From the NCBI RefSeq assembly GCF_002218025.2, contig NZ_AP018680.1, positions 2,232,001 through 2,296,000 of the forward strand: DNA of 64,000 nt, given 5' to 3'. The notes beneath the pieces are model-generated. The model did not search any database, was not told where the DNA came from, and saw nothing but the letters and a program-made list of their open reading frames with translations. Origin of the DNA: Vibrio casei. Its GTDB lineage: Bacteria > Pseudomonadota > Gammaproteobacteria > Enterobacterales > Vibrionaceae. The translations under genes and the position numbers were made by a program. Below are positions 16,379-23,694 of this stretch, piece after piece. How positions within the stretch are numbered: the first letter of the stretch is position 1; every line of letters starts with the position of its first letter.

Positions 16379-17195
16379 TGTATTTACCTTTGTTTAGAGG
16401 ATAAGAAATGGGCATATCTTGATCCGGTTCACGTATTCCAAAAACCGGGCAGATTGTGCTTTGAAAATGTTCTCCCGTTTGCACCATTAGACGGCGTAGT
16501 CTGACGTTGTATAAACGGGATAACTCAGACTCGGTTAACAGCTCATCAGCTGGACCAAATTTAATCTGATCGTTGGTGTGCATCAGCAGTACTTTGTCTG
16601 CGAGATGCAGAGCGTGTTGCGGATGGTGAGTGGTAAAAACGACCGAATGGCTACGTACTCGGCGTAACTCGAATAAGACGTTAAGCAATAAGTCCTGATT
16701 AGCTAAATCTAAAGCTGAAGCCGGCTCATCAAGTATGAGTACCTCAGCACCAGTAGCTAAAGCACGAGCAAGCAACACTAATTGGCGCTCGCCGCCGGAT
16801 AGAGAGCCATATAAACGATAAGCAAAATGCCCTCCGCCTACTTTTTCCAATGCTTCAAGAGCTAGCTTACGATCCCGCTGTGAAGGAAGGCTGAACATGG
16901 GAAGCAAGGCGGCTCGTGCCATGAGTACCACATCGAGGCAACAATGGTTTTCACTACCGTATTGGTATTGAGGTACATAGCCGATGAGGTGGGGTACCTG
17001 CCGTTGTCCTTGATCTAAACGTTGTGAGCCTAATAGAGCTTTTAGCAACGTAGTCTTACCGCGTCCGTTTGGGCCCAAAATGGCCAACGTTTCGCCCTTT
17101 TGTACGTTAAAACTTAAATCCTGAAAAATCACACGTTCACTAAAACGTACGCACGCTCCAGTTAAACTGAGATGAGAGGTAAAGACGGTTTGCAT
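16371..17195 (-). CDS. FecE/BtuD-type ABC importer ATPase
   Basis: This 274-residue ATPase has Walker A GPNGRGKTTLL, Q-loop region YVPQYQ, signature LSGGERQLVLLARAL, Walker B VLILDEPASALD and switch TTHHPQHALHLAD, the pattern of type II importers for siderophores, haem and cobalamin. It powers the permease encoded two bases upstream. PhnC-type ATPases, the usual phosphonate importers, look different and are not present in this operon. Confidence 0.92.
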   Translation of the reverse strand: MQTVFTSHLSLTGACVRFSERVIFQDLSFNVQKGETLAILGPNGRGKTTLLKALLGSQRLDQGQRQVPHLIGYVPQYQYGSENHCCLDVVLMARAALLPMFSLPSQRDRKLALEALEKVGGGHFAYRLYGSLSGGERQLVLLARALATGAEVLILDEPASALDLANQDLLLNVLFELRRVRSHSVVFTTHHPQHALHLADKVLLMHTNDQIKFGPADELLTESELSRLYNVRLRRLMVQTGEHFQSTICPVFGIREPDQDMPISYPLNKGKYNE

Positions 17196-17197
17196 GA

Positions 17198-18256
17198 TTA
17201 AGCCCTTTCACGTCGACGAGTGCATAGTAAGTACACAAAGACGGGGGCGCCAACTAGAGCTGTGAGTACGCCTAAAGGAATCTCTGCAGCAGTTAAACTA
17301 CGAGCCAACGTATCAGTCAAAATCATGAAAGTGGCACCCAGCATAAGACTCGTGAAATAGAGCCGGCGGTGATCTTCGCCTACTAACATACGAGCAAAGT
17401 GTGGGATTACGAGTCCTACCCACCCCACTACGCCCGATGCGGTTACGCAGGCGCCGATAATGATAGAAATCAACGCGAAGACGACCATCCGGGAGCGTGC
17501 AACATGGATGCCAAACGACTTAGCTTCGTCGTCACCCATAGCGAGTACAGCAATGCGATAGCGCATTCTATTCAGTAGGTAAATGCTGGCAATGAGTATA
17601 GGAGCAGTTTGTGCAAATTTTTCCCAACTCGCCGTTGCAAAGCTTCCCATCAGCCAAAAGACGATGGCAGGTAAACTCGTTTCTGGATCCGCGGCATATT
17701 GAACTAACGAAATACCTGCTGCAAATAAAGCATCAATAACAATTCCAGCAAGCACAATAGTCATCAAAGTACGACCCGCCATATTTGAAATCAGCACTAC
17801 TAAAAACAGAGCAGCAAATGCTGATACAAACGTAGCCCCCATCAGTAGCGGCCCCCCTACTCCAGCCAAAATTGCCAGTGATCCTCCTAATGCTGAACCT
17901 GAGGATAAACCTAGCACTTTAGGTGAAACGAGAGGGTTACGAAATAAGGTTTGTAAGGCTACCCCGCAGATGGCAAGCCCAGCCCCACATACTCCTGCCA
18001 ATAATATGCGCGGCAAGCGTACATTCAAGATCACCAACGCATCCATATGCTGTGAGTTATCACCTCGTAAGGCTGCATATAGGATGGCTACAATCTCATC
18101 TAGCGCTACGCTGTATCGACCTACTGATAGCCCGATTAGCACAGTCGCTATAAGCAGTAGGGACAAAAGAGGCCAATGACTAGCACGCCAAGTGCTCAGG
18201 GTAACTGGCTCAACCATTTCTGAGGACGAGTGAATCGATCGCGTATATGTGTTCAT
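17198..18256 (-). CDS. FecCD/BtuC-type ABC importer permease
   Basis: The 352-residue membrane protein has about ten hydrophobic segments and the FecCD family signatures: LNVRLPRILLAGVCGAGLA, LFRNPLVSPKVLGLSSG, ASGVVGWVGLVIPHFAR and EIPLGVLTALVGAPVFVYLL. It forms the channel of a type II importer in the inner membrane. It overlaps the binding-protein gene by four bases and is followed by the ATPase. Confidence 0.95.
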   Translation of the reverse strand: MNTYTRSIHSSSEMVEPVTLSTWRASHWPLLSLLLIATVLIGLSVGRYSVALDEIVAILYAALRGDNSQHMDALVILNVRLPRILLAGVCGAGLAICGVALQTLFRNPLVSPKVLGLSSGSALGGSLAILAGVGGPLLMGATFVSAFAALFLVVLISNMAGRTLMTIVLAGIVIDALFAAGISLVQYAADPETSLPAIVFWLMGSFATASWEKFAQTAPILIASIYLLNRMRYRIAVLAMGDDEAKSFGIHVARSRMVVFALISIIIGACVTASGVVGWVGLVIPHFARMLVGEDHRRLYFTSLMLGATFMILTDTLARSLTAAEIPLGVLTALVGAPVFVYLLCTRRRERA

Positions 18257-19347
18257 TGTTTACGAAACTCTTGATAACCGTGACTGTCGCCGTTCATAGC
18301 AATACGCAGAATTCGATCTATCTGCTCATCCGATAGGTCAAAGTTATAAAGTAATTTGAAGCCTTCTTTTAATTCGTGACGTAGATCAAAAGAGAAAATA
18401 TCGGGATGAGTAAGATTGGCCAGCCACATCCATGTGTAGGGGCTTTCATGGGAAGCACTATCCCAGATATATCCACCTTGAGGTGTCTTATAAACGCGTT
18501 TTTGTACGGCGGCATTTAAGCGAGAAAGTAATGGGTCGTCGTATATCACTTCTAATCCAGCATCCGTCTCTGCTGCGGAAAGTAAGATAATATCTGGGTT
18601 CCATTCAAGAATCTGTTCCACGCTAACAGTGCTTTGTACGCCAGCTCCTTGAGCTACATTTTTAGCGCCAACCAGCTCGATGAAGGTCTGTTGATAACTT
18701 TTCTCACCAGTAGCAGTCAACCTGGATTTGGCAGAGCGCAAATGCAAAATGCTTGGTGTTGCATGAGAGCCTACTTGTTTTAAACCAGTAGTAATTTCAC
18801 TTTGTACACGGTCACGCCAATCAATAAGCTTTGACAGTTTTTCAGTATTACCCGTGATATGAGCCACCATTTTCATATTGGCTCGGGCCTGCTCTTCTGT
18901 ACCCGCATTGCCACCGCCTACCATTAGAGCAACGGGCAAACCTGCATTGCGAAGTGGAGCTACGATATCATCGCCGCGCTCACCCCACTGGATGACTAAA
19001 TCCGGTTTAAGTGCTGCGATGGCCTCTACGTTGGGCATCCAACCACCGTTTTCCGACAAAATGTCACTGGAGATATCAACAGTTTCAGGAAACATAACGC
19101 TCATCATACCGCTCTCAAAGGCTCGTTTAGAGCCCTCATTCATACCCACTAACAGCTCGGTAGAACCATCTATTGCGATGAAGGTAGCTGCAGCTGGTTT
19201 GGGCAGAGTAATGATACGTCCAGGAGGGGCTTCTAACTTAATTTCCTGTCCGGTTACATCAGTAAAGTTAAATTCTTGCGCTGACAAGTTACCTGATAAC
19301 AAGGTTGTCGCTACTAGCACGGCAAAGCAACGGGGTATTGAGGTCAT
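18253..19347 (-). CDS. FecB/BtuF-type periplasmic substrate-binding protein
   Basis: A 364-residue PF01497-type binding protein with a signal peptide cleaved after LSA (about residue 23). Family marks are DVTGQEIKLEAPPGRIITL, the TELLVGMNEG stretch, VEAIAALKPDLVIQWG and VEQILEWNPDIILLS. The C-terminal part has many aromatic residues (SPYTWMWLANL), common in binding proteins for large chelates. It is the first gene of the ten-gene operon. A Fur-box-like site lies 25 bases upstream. The ligand could be a ferric or other metal chelate, possibly one containing a phosphonate; that link is inference. Confidence 0.9.
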   Translation of the reverse strand: MTSIPRCFAVLVATTLLSGNLSAQEFNFTDVTGQEIKLEAPPGRIITLPKPAAATFIAIDGSTELLVGMNEGSKRAFESGMMSVMFPETVDISSDILSENGGWMPNVEAIAALKPDLVIQWGERGDDIVAPLRNAGLPVALMVGGGNAGTEEQARANMKMVAHITGNTEKLSKLIDWRDRVQSEITTGLKQVGSHATPSILHLRSAKSRLTATGEKSYQQTFIELVGAKNVAQGAGVQSTVSVEQILEWNPDIILLSAAETDAGLEVIYDDPLLSRLNAAVQKRVYKTPQGGYIWDSASHESPYTWMWLANLTHPDIFSFDLRHELKEGFKLLYNFDLSDEQIDRILRIAMNGDSHGYQEFRKQ

Positions 19348-19371
19348 AACTTTTCCAGTTGAGAATAAGAA

Positions 19372-19386
19372 TGAGATTAATTATCA
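19372..19386. promoter_or_regulatory. Fur-box-like operator between importer operon and LysR gene
   Basis: TGAGATTAATTATCA fits the 7-1-7 Fur motif TGATAATnATTATCA at 12 of 14 positions, with a perfect right arm. It lies in the 87-base divergent intergenic region, 25 bases before the binding-protein ATG. Zur and other Fur-family proteins use related sites, so the metal is not certain. Confidence 0.55.
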
Positions 19387-19434
19387 TATTGATTAAAAAT
19401 ATTATAGCAAGTTTTTTTCATCAATTGGAATCGA

Positions 19435-20346
19435 ATGTTTATGACGGTGCGTGAAGTAATTTCGAACAAGCTAGCAGCAGTGTCTGTGCGTGACTTGCTT
19501 TTAGTTGAGGCCGTCGCAATGAAACGTAGTTTTCGTTATGCGGCCATAGACATGGGTATTTCGACCTCGGGCTTGTCTTATCAAGTAAAAAAAGTAGAGG
19601 AAATTCTCGGACAGCCCATTTTTGAAAGGGGGAGTAAAATAACACCCACTGCCTTTGGAAAGGAAGTTTTAGACTTAATCGCCGTGATTTTAGAAGGCGT
19701 GACTCGGCTTGAGGGGTTACGTGATGATGGCTTAGCTCTTCCCTTTGGGCAAACCTTACGTATTGGAGTGATTTCCTCACTGGCACCGGATAACTTGTTA
19801 CGGATCATCCAGATTTGTGCTCACCGTTCAGGTAAAACTAAAGTCGAGTTGGTTAGTGGCAAGCATCAAGGTCTGTTACGGCGTTTACAGAACCGTGAAA
19901 TTGATTTGCTAATTAGTGCAGCACAGTCGGTTCCTGAGGGGATGGCATATACAAGCTTATTCAAGGAACACTTTGTCTTACTAGTGCGAGCCGATAAACT
20001 TCAGCCTGAACTCCATCCTCTTATGCTCTGTGAGCCTGGATTACTACCACTTAGCGAGGATGATTTTGTTCCATCGCTAATTACTGAAGGCTTAAGTAAA
20101 TTATTAAGCTCCGGCTTGACTCGTACATATGGCCTTGGTGTTGAGCATCGAATGGCTTTAGTTGCCGCAGGTTATGGTCATGCATTATTGCCGTATGGCT
20201 GGGTAAGAGATGTGCATTTACCGGATCATTTAGCAGTGATGGAGCTTCCTCCCGCTTTATCGGCAGAGCGTGAATTAGGTTGCTTTTGGCGTCACTCATA
20301 CATGATGGGGAGTCAAATTTCTCAGGCTTTTAGTGAAGCATGGTAA
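19435..20346 (+). CDS. LysR-family transcriptional regulator
   Basis: The 303-residue protein has the LysR winged helix at the N-terminus (LLLVEAVAMKRSFRYAA then ISTSGLSYQVKKVEEILG, about residues 20-60, and FERGSKITPTAFGKEVL) and a periplasmic-binding-like effector domain (about 95-300). The SYQVKKVEE form resembles OxyR-like and related members. It is divergent from the importer-phn operon with only 87 bases between, the classic layout for a regulator of the neighbouring operon. Its effector may be the imported compound. An internal ATG at 19441 is an alternative start. Confidence 0.92.
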   Translation: MFMTVREVISNKLAAVSVRDLLLVEAVAMKRSFRYAAIDMGISTSGLSYQVKKVEEILGQPIFERGSKITPTAFGKEVLDLIAVILEGVTRLEGLRDDGLALPFGQTLRIGVISSLAPDNLLRIIQICAHRSGKTKVELVSGKHQGLLRRLQNREIDLLISAAQSVPEGMAYTSLFKEHFVLLVRADKLQPELHPLMLCEPGLLPLSEDDFVPSLITEGLSKLLSSGLTRTYGLGVEHRMALVAAGYGHALLPYGWVRDVHLPDHLAVMELPPALSAERELGCFWRHSYMMGSQISQAFSEAW

Positions 20347-20447
20347 TGCATGTTTCTGATGCGGGAGTATTTAAGATTTTACTGAAAAAAGGCATTGCGC
20401 ATCAAGGTGCGCTTACGCATTGATTTTGTGGTCTGCAAACATTCGGA

Positions 20448-20588
20448 TCAGCCTTCGAGCGTCTCAGCAAGATACTGCTCGACTAGCTTGGCCATTGCCG
20501 TCAGTTCCCGTGCGACATTGTAGTTTTTGTAGATGTCTCTGCCTGCGAGATCGCCTTGGGCTGTATTGCCACGAACAATATTCATCAT
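20448..20588 (-). CDS. Small protein with N-terminal GDLAGRD motif (possible signalling-motif partner)
   Basis: A 46-residue frame starting at the ATG at 20588 (a second ATG follows directly). It reads NIVRGNTAQGDLAGRDIYKN and then a short helix (ELTAMAKLVEQYLAETLEG). The same GDLAGR stretch, with 14 identical bases, ends the upstream frame. Short Gly-Asp-rich motifs of this kind at the facing ends of neighbouring genes recall the bacterial amyloid-type signalling motifs (BASS) that pair an effector with an NLR-like sensor; this is a resemblance, not a proven match. It may be complete or a remnant. Confidence 0.45.
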   Translation of the reverse strand: MMNIVRGNTAQGDLAGRDIYKNYNVARELTAMAKLVEQYLAETLEG

Positions 20589-20595
20589 GTTTAGC

Positions 20596-20684
20596 TTATT
20601 GCTTTTTAATGACATTACGTCCTGCGAGATCGCCACTGACGTTGTTATTTTTAATCATTGTGGAATTTCTGGATTTATCAATGG
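20596..20684 (-). pseudogene. 3' end of a gene truncated by IS copy A2, ending in a GDLAGRN motif
   Basis: The frame is open from the IS boundary at 20684 to the TAA at 20596 and ends MIKNNNVSGDLAGRNVIKKQ. It stops seven bases before the next start, so the two were probably translationally coupled. Everything upstream has been replaced by the IS, and no matching duplication remains to say what was lost. Confidence 0.4.
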
Positions 20685-20746
20685 TGATCCGCACCAGCAG
20701 TTTTGGACACCGAGTTAAGTGAGTACAATCACTAACGAGGTGAACC

Positions 20747-21031
20747 ATGACAAGCAAGAAAAAACGTATTATCCATTCCCCTGAATTTAAAGCAGAAGCC
20801 CTGAAGCTAGCAGAGAAAGTGGGAGTAGCTGCGGCAGCGAGACAACTGTCGTTACACGAATCCCAGATCTATGGTTGGCGTAAGTCAGCTAAGAGCGACG
20901 CCAGCACCAGTCAGCGGGAAAAAGATCTAGCCGCTGAAGTTGCCAAACTCAAACGACAATTGGCTGAGCAAGCTGAAGAGCTAGATATAGTAAAAAAGGC
21001 CGCCACCTACTTCGCGAAAAACCTAAAGTAG
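20747..21031 (+). CDS. IS3-family transposase OrfA (copy A2)
   Basis: The 94-residue OrfA equals that of A1 except for an Ala for Thr in the KSDASTSQ segment. The helix-turn-helix, leucine-rich coiled coil and A-AAA-AAG slippery run are intact. The AGGTG ribosome site precedes the ATG. Confidence 0.93.
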   Translation: MTSKKKRIIHSPEFKAEALKLAEKVGVAAAARQLSLHESQIYGWRKSAKSDASTSQREKDLAAEVAKLKRQLAEQAEELDIVKKAATYFAKNLK

Positions 21032-21045
21032 ATTGCTACGAATTT

Positions 21046-21897
21046 ATGCTCGAACACCTACTGTGCTTCAGAGTTGCCCGCATGGCTAAGGTGTTCGGTG
21101 TTTCACAAAGTGGGTTTTATTACTGGATTAAGCATCGCCACAAGGCCATCCAGCGCGAGGTAACTCGCCAAGAGCTTGATACGAAGGTCAAAGAGGCTTT
21201 TGATAATAGCAAAGGTCGTGATGGCTCAAGGCGCATCCAGAAAGAGCTGGCTGAGAACGGTGATAGCCGTAATGTTAAAACCATTGCCGCCAGTATGAAG
21301 CGGCAGGATTTAACGCCGAAAGCGGCACGTAAGTTTAAGTGTACGACGGACAGCAAACATAAAATGCCAGTTGCTCCGAACCTGCTGGCTCAGGATTTTA
21401 AGGCAGAGGCTCCGAATCAAAAGTGGGCGGGAGACATCACCTATGTTGCGACAAGCGAAGGCTGGCTGTATTTGGCGGTAATCATTGACCTTTATTCCAG
21501 GCAAGTAGTCGGTTGGTCTATGGATACCAGAATGACGGCAACTCTGGTTTGCGATGCGTTATCAATGGCCTTGTTCCGTCGAGGGTTCCCTGAGCAGGTT
21601 ATCGTTCATAGTGACCGAGGTAGTCAGTACTGCTCAAAAGATTATCGAGACATCATAACTGCTTATAATCTAAAGCAAAGTATGAGTAGGAAAGGAAACT
21701 GCTGGGATAATGCTTGTGTTGAGAGCTTCTTCCATTCATTGAAAGTTGAAGCGATCCAGTATGAGCCGATCATGACGCGAGACGAGATGCGCCAAACGAT
21801 CTTTGAATACATAGAGGTTGATTATAATCGGACAAGAAGGCACAGTGCTCTTGGGTATCTAAGCCCAGTTAACTTTGAAAATCAAAATGTCGCTTAA
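21046..21897 (+). CDS. IS3-family transposase OrfB (copy A2)
   Basis: The 283-residue rve-type catalytic part differs from A1 by a Gln for Arg in the FGVSQSGFYYW segment. DDE residues in GDITYVAT, HSDRGSQY and NACVESFFH are intact. It is reached by -1 frameshifting from OrfA, so this copy should be able to move. Confidence 0.93.
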   Translation: MLEHLLCFRVARMAKVFGVSQSGFYYWIKHRHKAIQREVTRQELDTKVKEAFDNSKGRDGSRRIQKELAENGDSRNVKTIAASMKRQDLTPKAARKFKCTTDSKHKMPVAPNLLAQDFKAEAPNQKWAGDITYVATSEGWLYLAVIIDLYSRQVVGWSMDTRMTATLVCDALSMALFRRGFPEQVIVHSDRGSQYCSKDYRDIITAYNLKQSMSRKGNCWDNACVESFFHSLKVEAIQYEPIMTRDEMRQTIFEYIEVDYNRTRRHSALGYLSPVNFENQNVA

Positions 21898-21927
21898 TGA
21901 AGTGTCCAGTCTGGCTGGAGCAGATCA

Positions 21928-22319
21928 GATCACTCAAGTTGAATGTGGGATCAAGTTAACTCAGTCACATAAATTTGCTGTCAATAGCTCCTGGGTGAAT
22001 AGTTACATTACAATAGTATGTAAAAATAGTATGGGTACTAATTATGTATCATTTAAATAAAGCGGCTGCCAATTATTTAGTATGATTTCAATAGATCTAA
22101 GGTGTATTTCCCTGTCAAATATAATCAATGCATTCAGGAAGAGTACATTTTTTGCACAACTTATCACTTTTTACGATCCATGAATTTTTAGTTATACTAT
22201 AAATCCTATGTTATATGGTACTGTGCCTAAAATTATCACTTTCTAACCTTTTGTGACGGATAGAGGGATAAGATAAAAAATCACAATATAATGAATAGAA
22301 AAGATATTTGGTAGATATA
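21928..22319. other. 392-bp region between IS copy A2 and thyA
   Basis: The first 133 bases continue an open frame out of the IS to a TAA at 22060 (ending KNSMGTNYVSFK); it may be the tail of a lost gene but resembles nothing I know. The rest, 22061-22319, is AT-rich and probably carries the promoter of the element thyA. No RNA gene or clear repeat is seen. Confidence 0.5.
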
Positions 22320-23180
22320 ATGAAGAGCAAACACAGCCAGTACGAAGACTTGTGTAAGCGAGTTATTAATGAAGGAATTTGGATTGAGAACGAAAGAACA
22401 GGAAAACGCTGTTTAACTGTTATTAATGCAGATTTAGAATATGATGTAGCCGCTAATGAATTTCCTCTAGTAACAACAAGAAAAACTTTTTGGAAAAGCG
22501 CTATTGCAGAAATGCTTGGCTACTTACGTGGCTATGACAACGCAGCTGACTTCCGAAAAGTAGGAACCAAGACTTGGGACGCTAACGCCAACCTCAATGA
22601 AGCGTGGCTTAATAACCCGCATCGTAAAGGTGAAGATGACATGGGCCGTGTATACGGCGTTCAGGGACGTAAATGGTCGAAACCTGATGGTGGTTTTGTC
22701 GATCAATATAAGAAGATCATCGATCATCTAAACAAAGGCATTGATGACCGGGGTGAAATCCTTAACTTTTACAACCCTGGTGAGTTCCACATGGGCTGTT
22801 TGCGCCCCTGCATGTACAGCCACCACTTTTCACTGCTTGGTGATACCCTCTATTTAAACAGCACTCAACGCAGTTGTGACGTACCTCTTGGCTTAGTCTT
22901 CAATCAAATTCAAGTGGCTTGGCTGCTTCAGATCACAGCTCAGATCACAGGGGTAAAGGCAGGCAAAGCGTTCCATAAGATCGTCAATACTCATATCTAT
23001 GAAGACCAAATAGAGCTAATGAAAAAGCAGATTAAGAGAGAGCCTTACGCGGCACCGAAGCTCCTTATTAATCCTAATATCAAGTCACTAAATGACTTGG
23101 AAACGTGGGTAACAGTCGATGATTTCGAAGTGGTTGACTACCAACATCACGAACCAATCAAATACCCATTTTCGGTTTAG
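22320..23180 (+). CDS. thyA: Thymidylate synthase, complete element-borne copy
   Basis: Makes dTMP from dUMP with methylene-tetrahydrofolate. The 286-residue protein has the ThyA landmarks: ENERTGKRC near the start, [17 protein letters not shown], the catalytic Cys in LRPCMYSH, the [15 protein letters not shown] stretch that binds dUMP, and HIYEDQIE. It is clearly homologous to, but distinct from, the broken native thyA at 33878-34441. An in-frame TTG at 22308 exists; the ATG at 22320 matches the native start better. It converges on the recombinase operon and shares a terminator hairpin with it. It is likely the only working thyA seen here. Confidence 0.95.
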   Translation: MKSKHSQYEDLCKRVINEGIWIENERTGKRCLTVINADLEYDVAANEFPLVTTRKTFWKSAIAEMLGYLRGYDNAADFRKVGTKTWDANANLNEAWLNNPHRKGEDDMGRVYGVQGRKWSKPDGGFVDQYKKIIDHLNKGIDDRGEILNFYNPGEFHMGCLRPCMYSHHFSLLGDTLYLNSTQRSCDVPLGLVFNQIQVAWLLQITAQITGVKAGKAFHKIVNTHIYEDQIELMKKQIKREPYAAPKLLINPNIKSLNDLETWVTVDDFEVVDYQHHEPIKYPFSV

Positions 23181-23186
23181 TTTTAA

Positions 23187-23215
23187 CAATAATAGGGCGC
23201 TAAGCCCCATTATTG
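23187..23215. terminator. Bidirectional hairpin between thyA and the recombinase operon
   Basis: CAATAATAGGGC pairs with GCCCCATTATTG around a short loop. It overlaps the last codons of the convergent small gene. It fits a shared terminator. Confidence 0.6.
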
Positions 23216-23694
23216 ACTGACTCCGCATTTAATAAGCACTCCAATAACTCAATCCTCTCCTCAAGCTCTTTTTTGGCTTTACGTTCTTTTTCGAGCATTG
23301 TTTTATGCCATTCAAGACTTTCATAATCACGGTTAGAACGAATTGTTAATTTATCTAGATCTCTTCCTAATTCTGAGTATTTAGTAAACCAATGCAAGAT
23401 CTCTAACTTGGACTGATCAAGTAACTCCTGCAAGTTATTTTCTTGTTGTTTCTTAGTTACGTTGCTACGCCTAATATCTTCTGCTCGCTGCTTCTTTATC
23501 AGATCAAGCTCACCACTTACCCATCCCCTCGCGCCTTGAGGACCAAAATTATTACGATGAAGTCCAGTTAATTCAACTATTTGCTTAGTAGTAAGCTTTA
23601 GCTTTTTATCTTGCCTTATGGAATCCAATGCAGACCAGATTTTATCGGTATTTGCATCGTAAAGTTCTTGATTTTTTTTATCATATTCAGCCAT
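23200..23694 (-). CDS. Small coiled-coil recombination auxiliary protein (srap/TnpC-like)
   Basis: The 164-residue protein has an N-terminal helix-turn-helix-like stretch (LTTKQIVELTGLHRNNFGPQ, about residues 34-53) and a long coiled coil (about 70-155, rich in Glu, Lys and Leu). It is the fourth gene of the recombinase operon and its start overlaps the stop of the upstream gene by one base. Size, layout and position fit Tn554 TnpC and the auxiliary protein (srap) of SE-type integrative elements, where it is thought to help orient or direct recombination. Identification rests on context more than on a sequence motif. Confidence 0.7.
   Translation of the reverse strand: MAEYDKKNQELYDANTDKIWSALDSIRQDKKLKLTTKQIVELTGLHRNNFGPQGARGWVSGELDLIKKQRAEDIRRSNVTKKQQENNLQELLDQSKLEILHWFTKYSELGRDLDKLTIRSNRDYESLEWHKTMLEKERKAKKELEERIELLECLLNAESVNNGA

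Larger units (their letters stand above)
20685..21927 (+). mobile_element. IS3-family element, copy A2, without matching target duplication
   Basis: It is 1243 bp, the same ends and nearly the same sequence as copy A1, in the opposite direction. The flanking triplets are TGG at the left and GAT at the right, so there is no duplication. This is expected if two copies recombined or a neighbouring segment was deleted; the phn side and the thyA side were probably not adjacent before. Confidence 0.93.
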
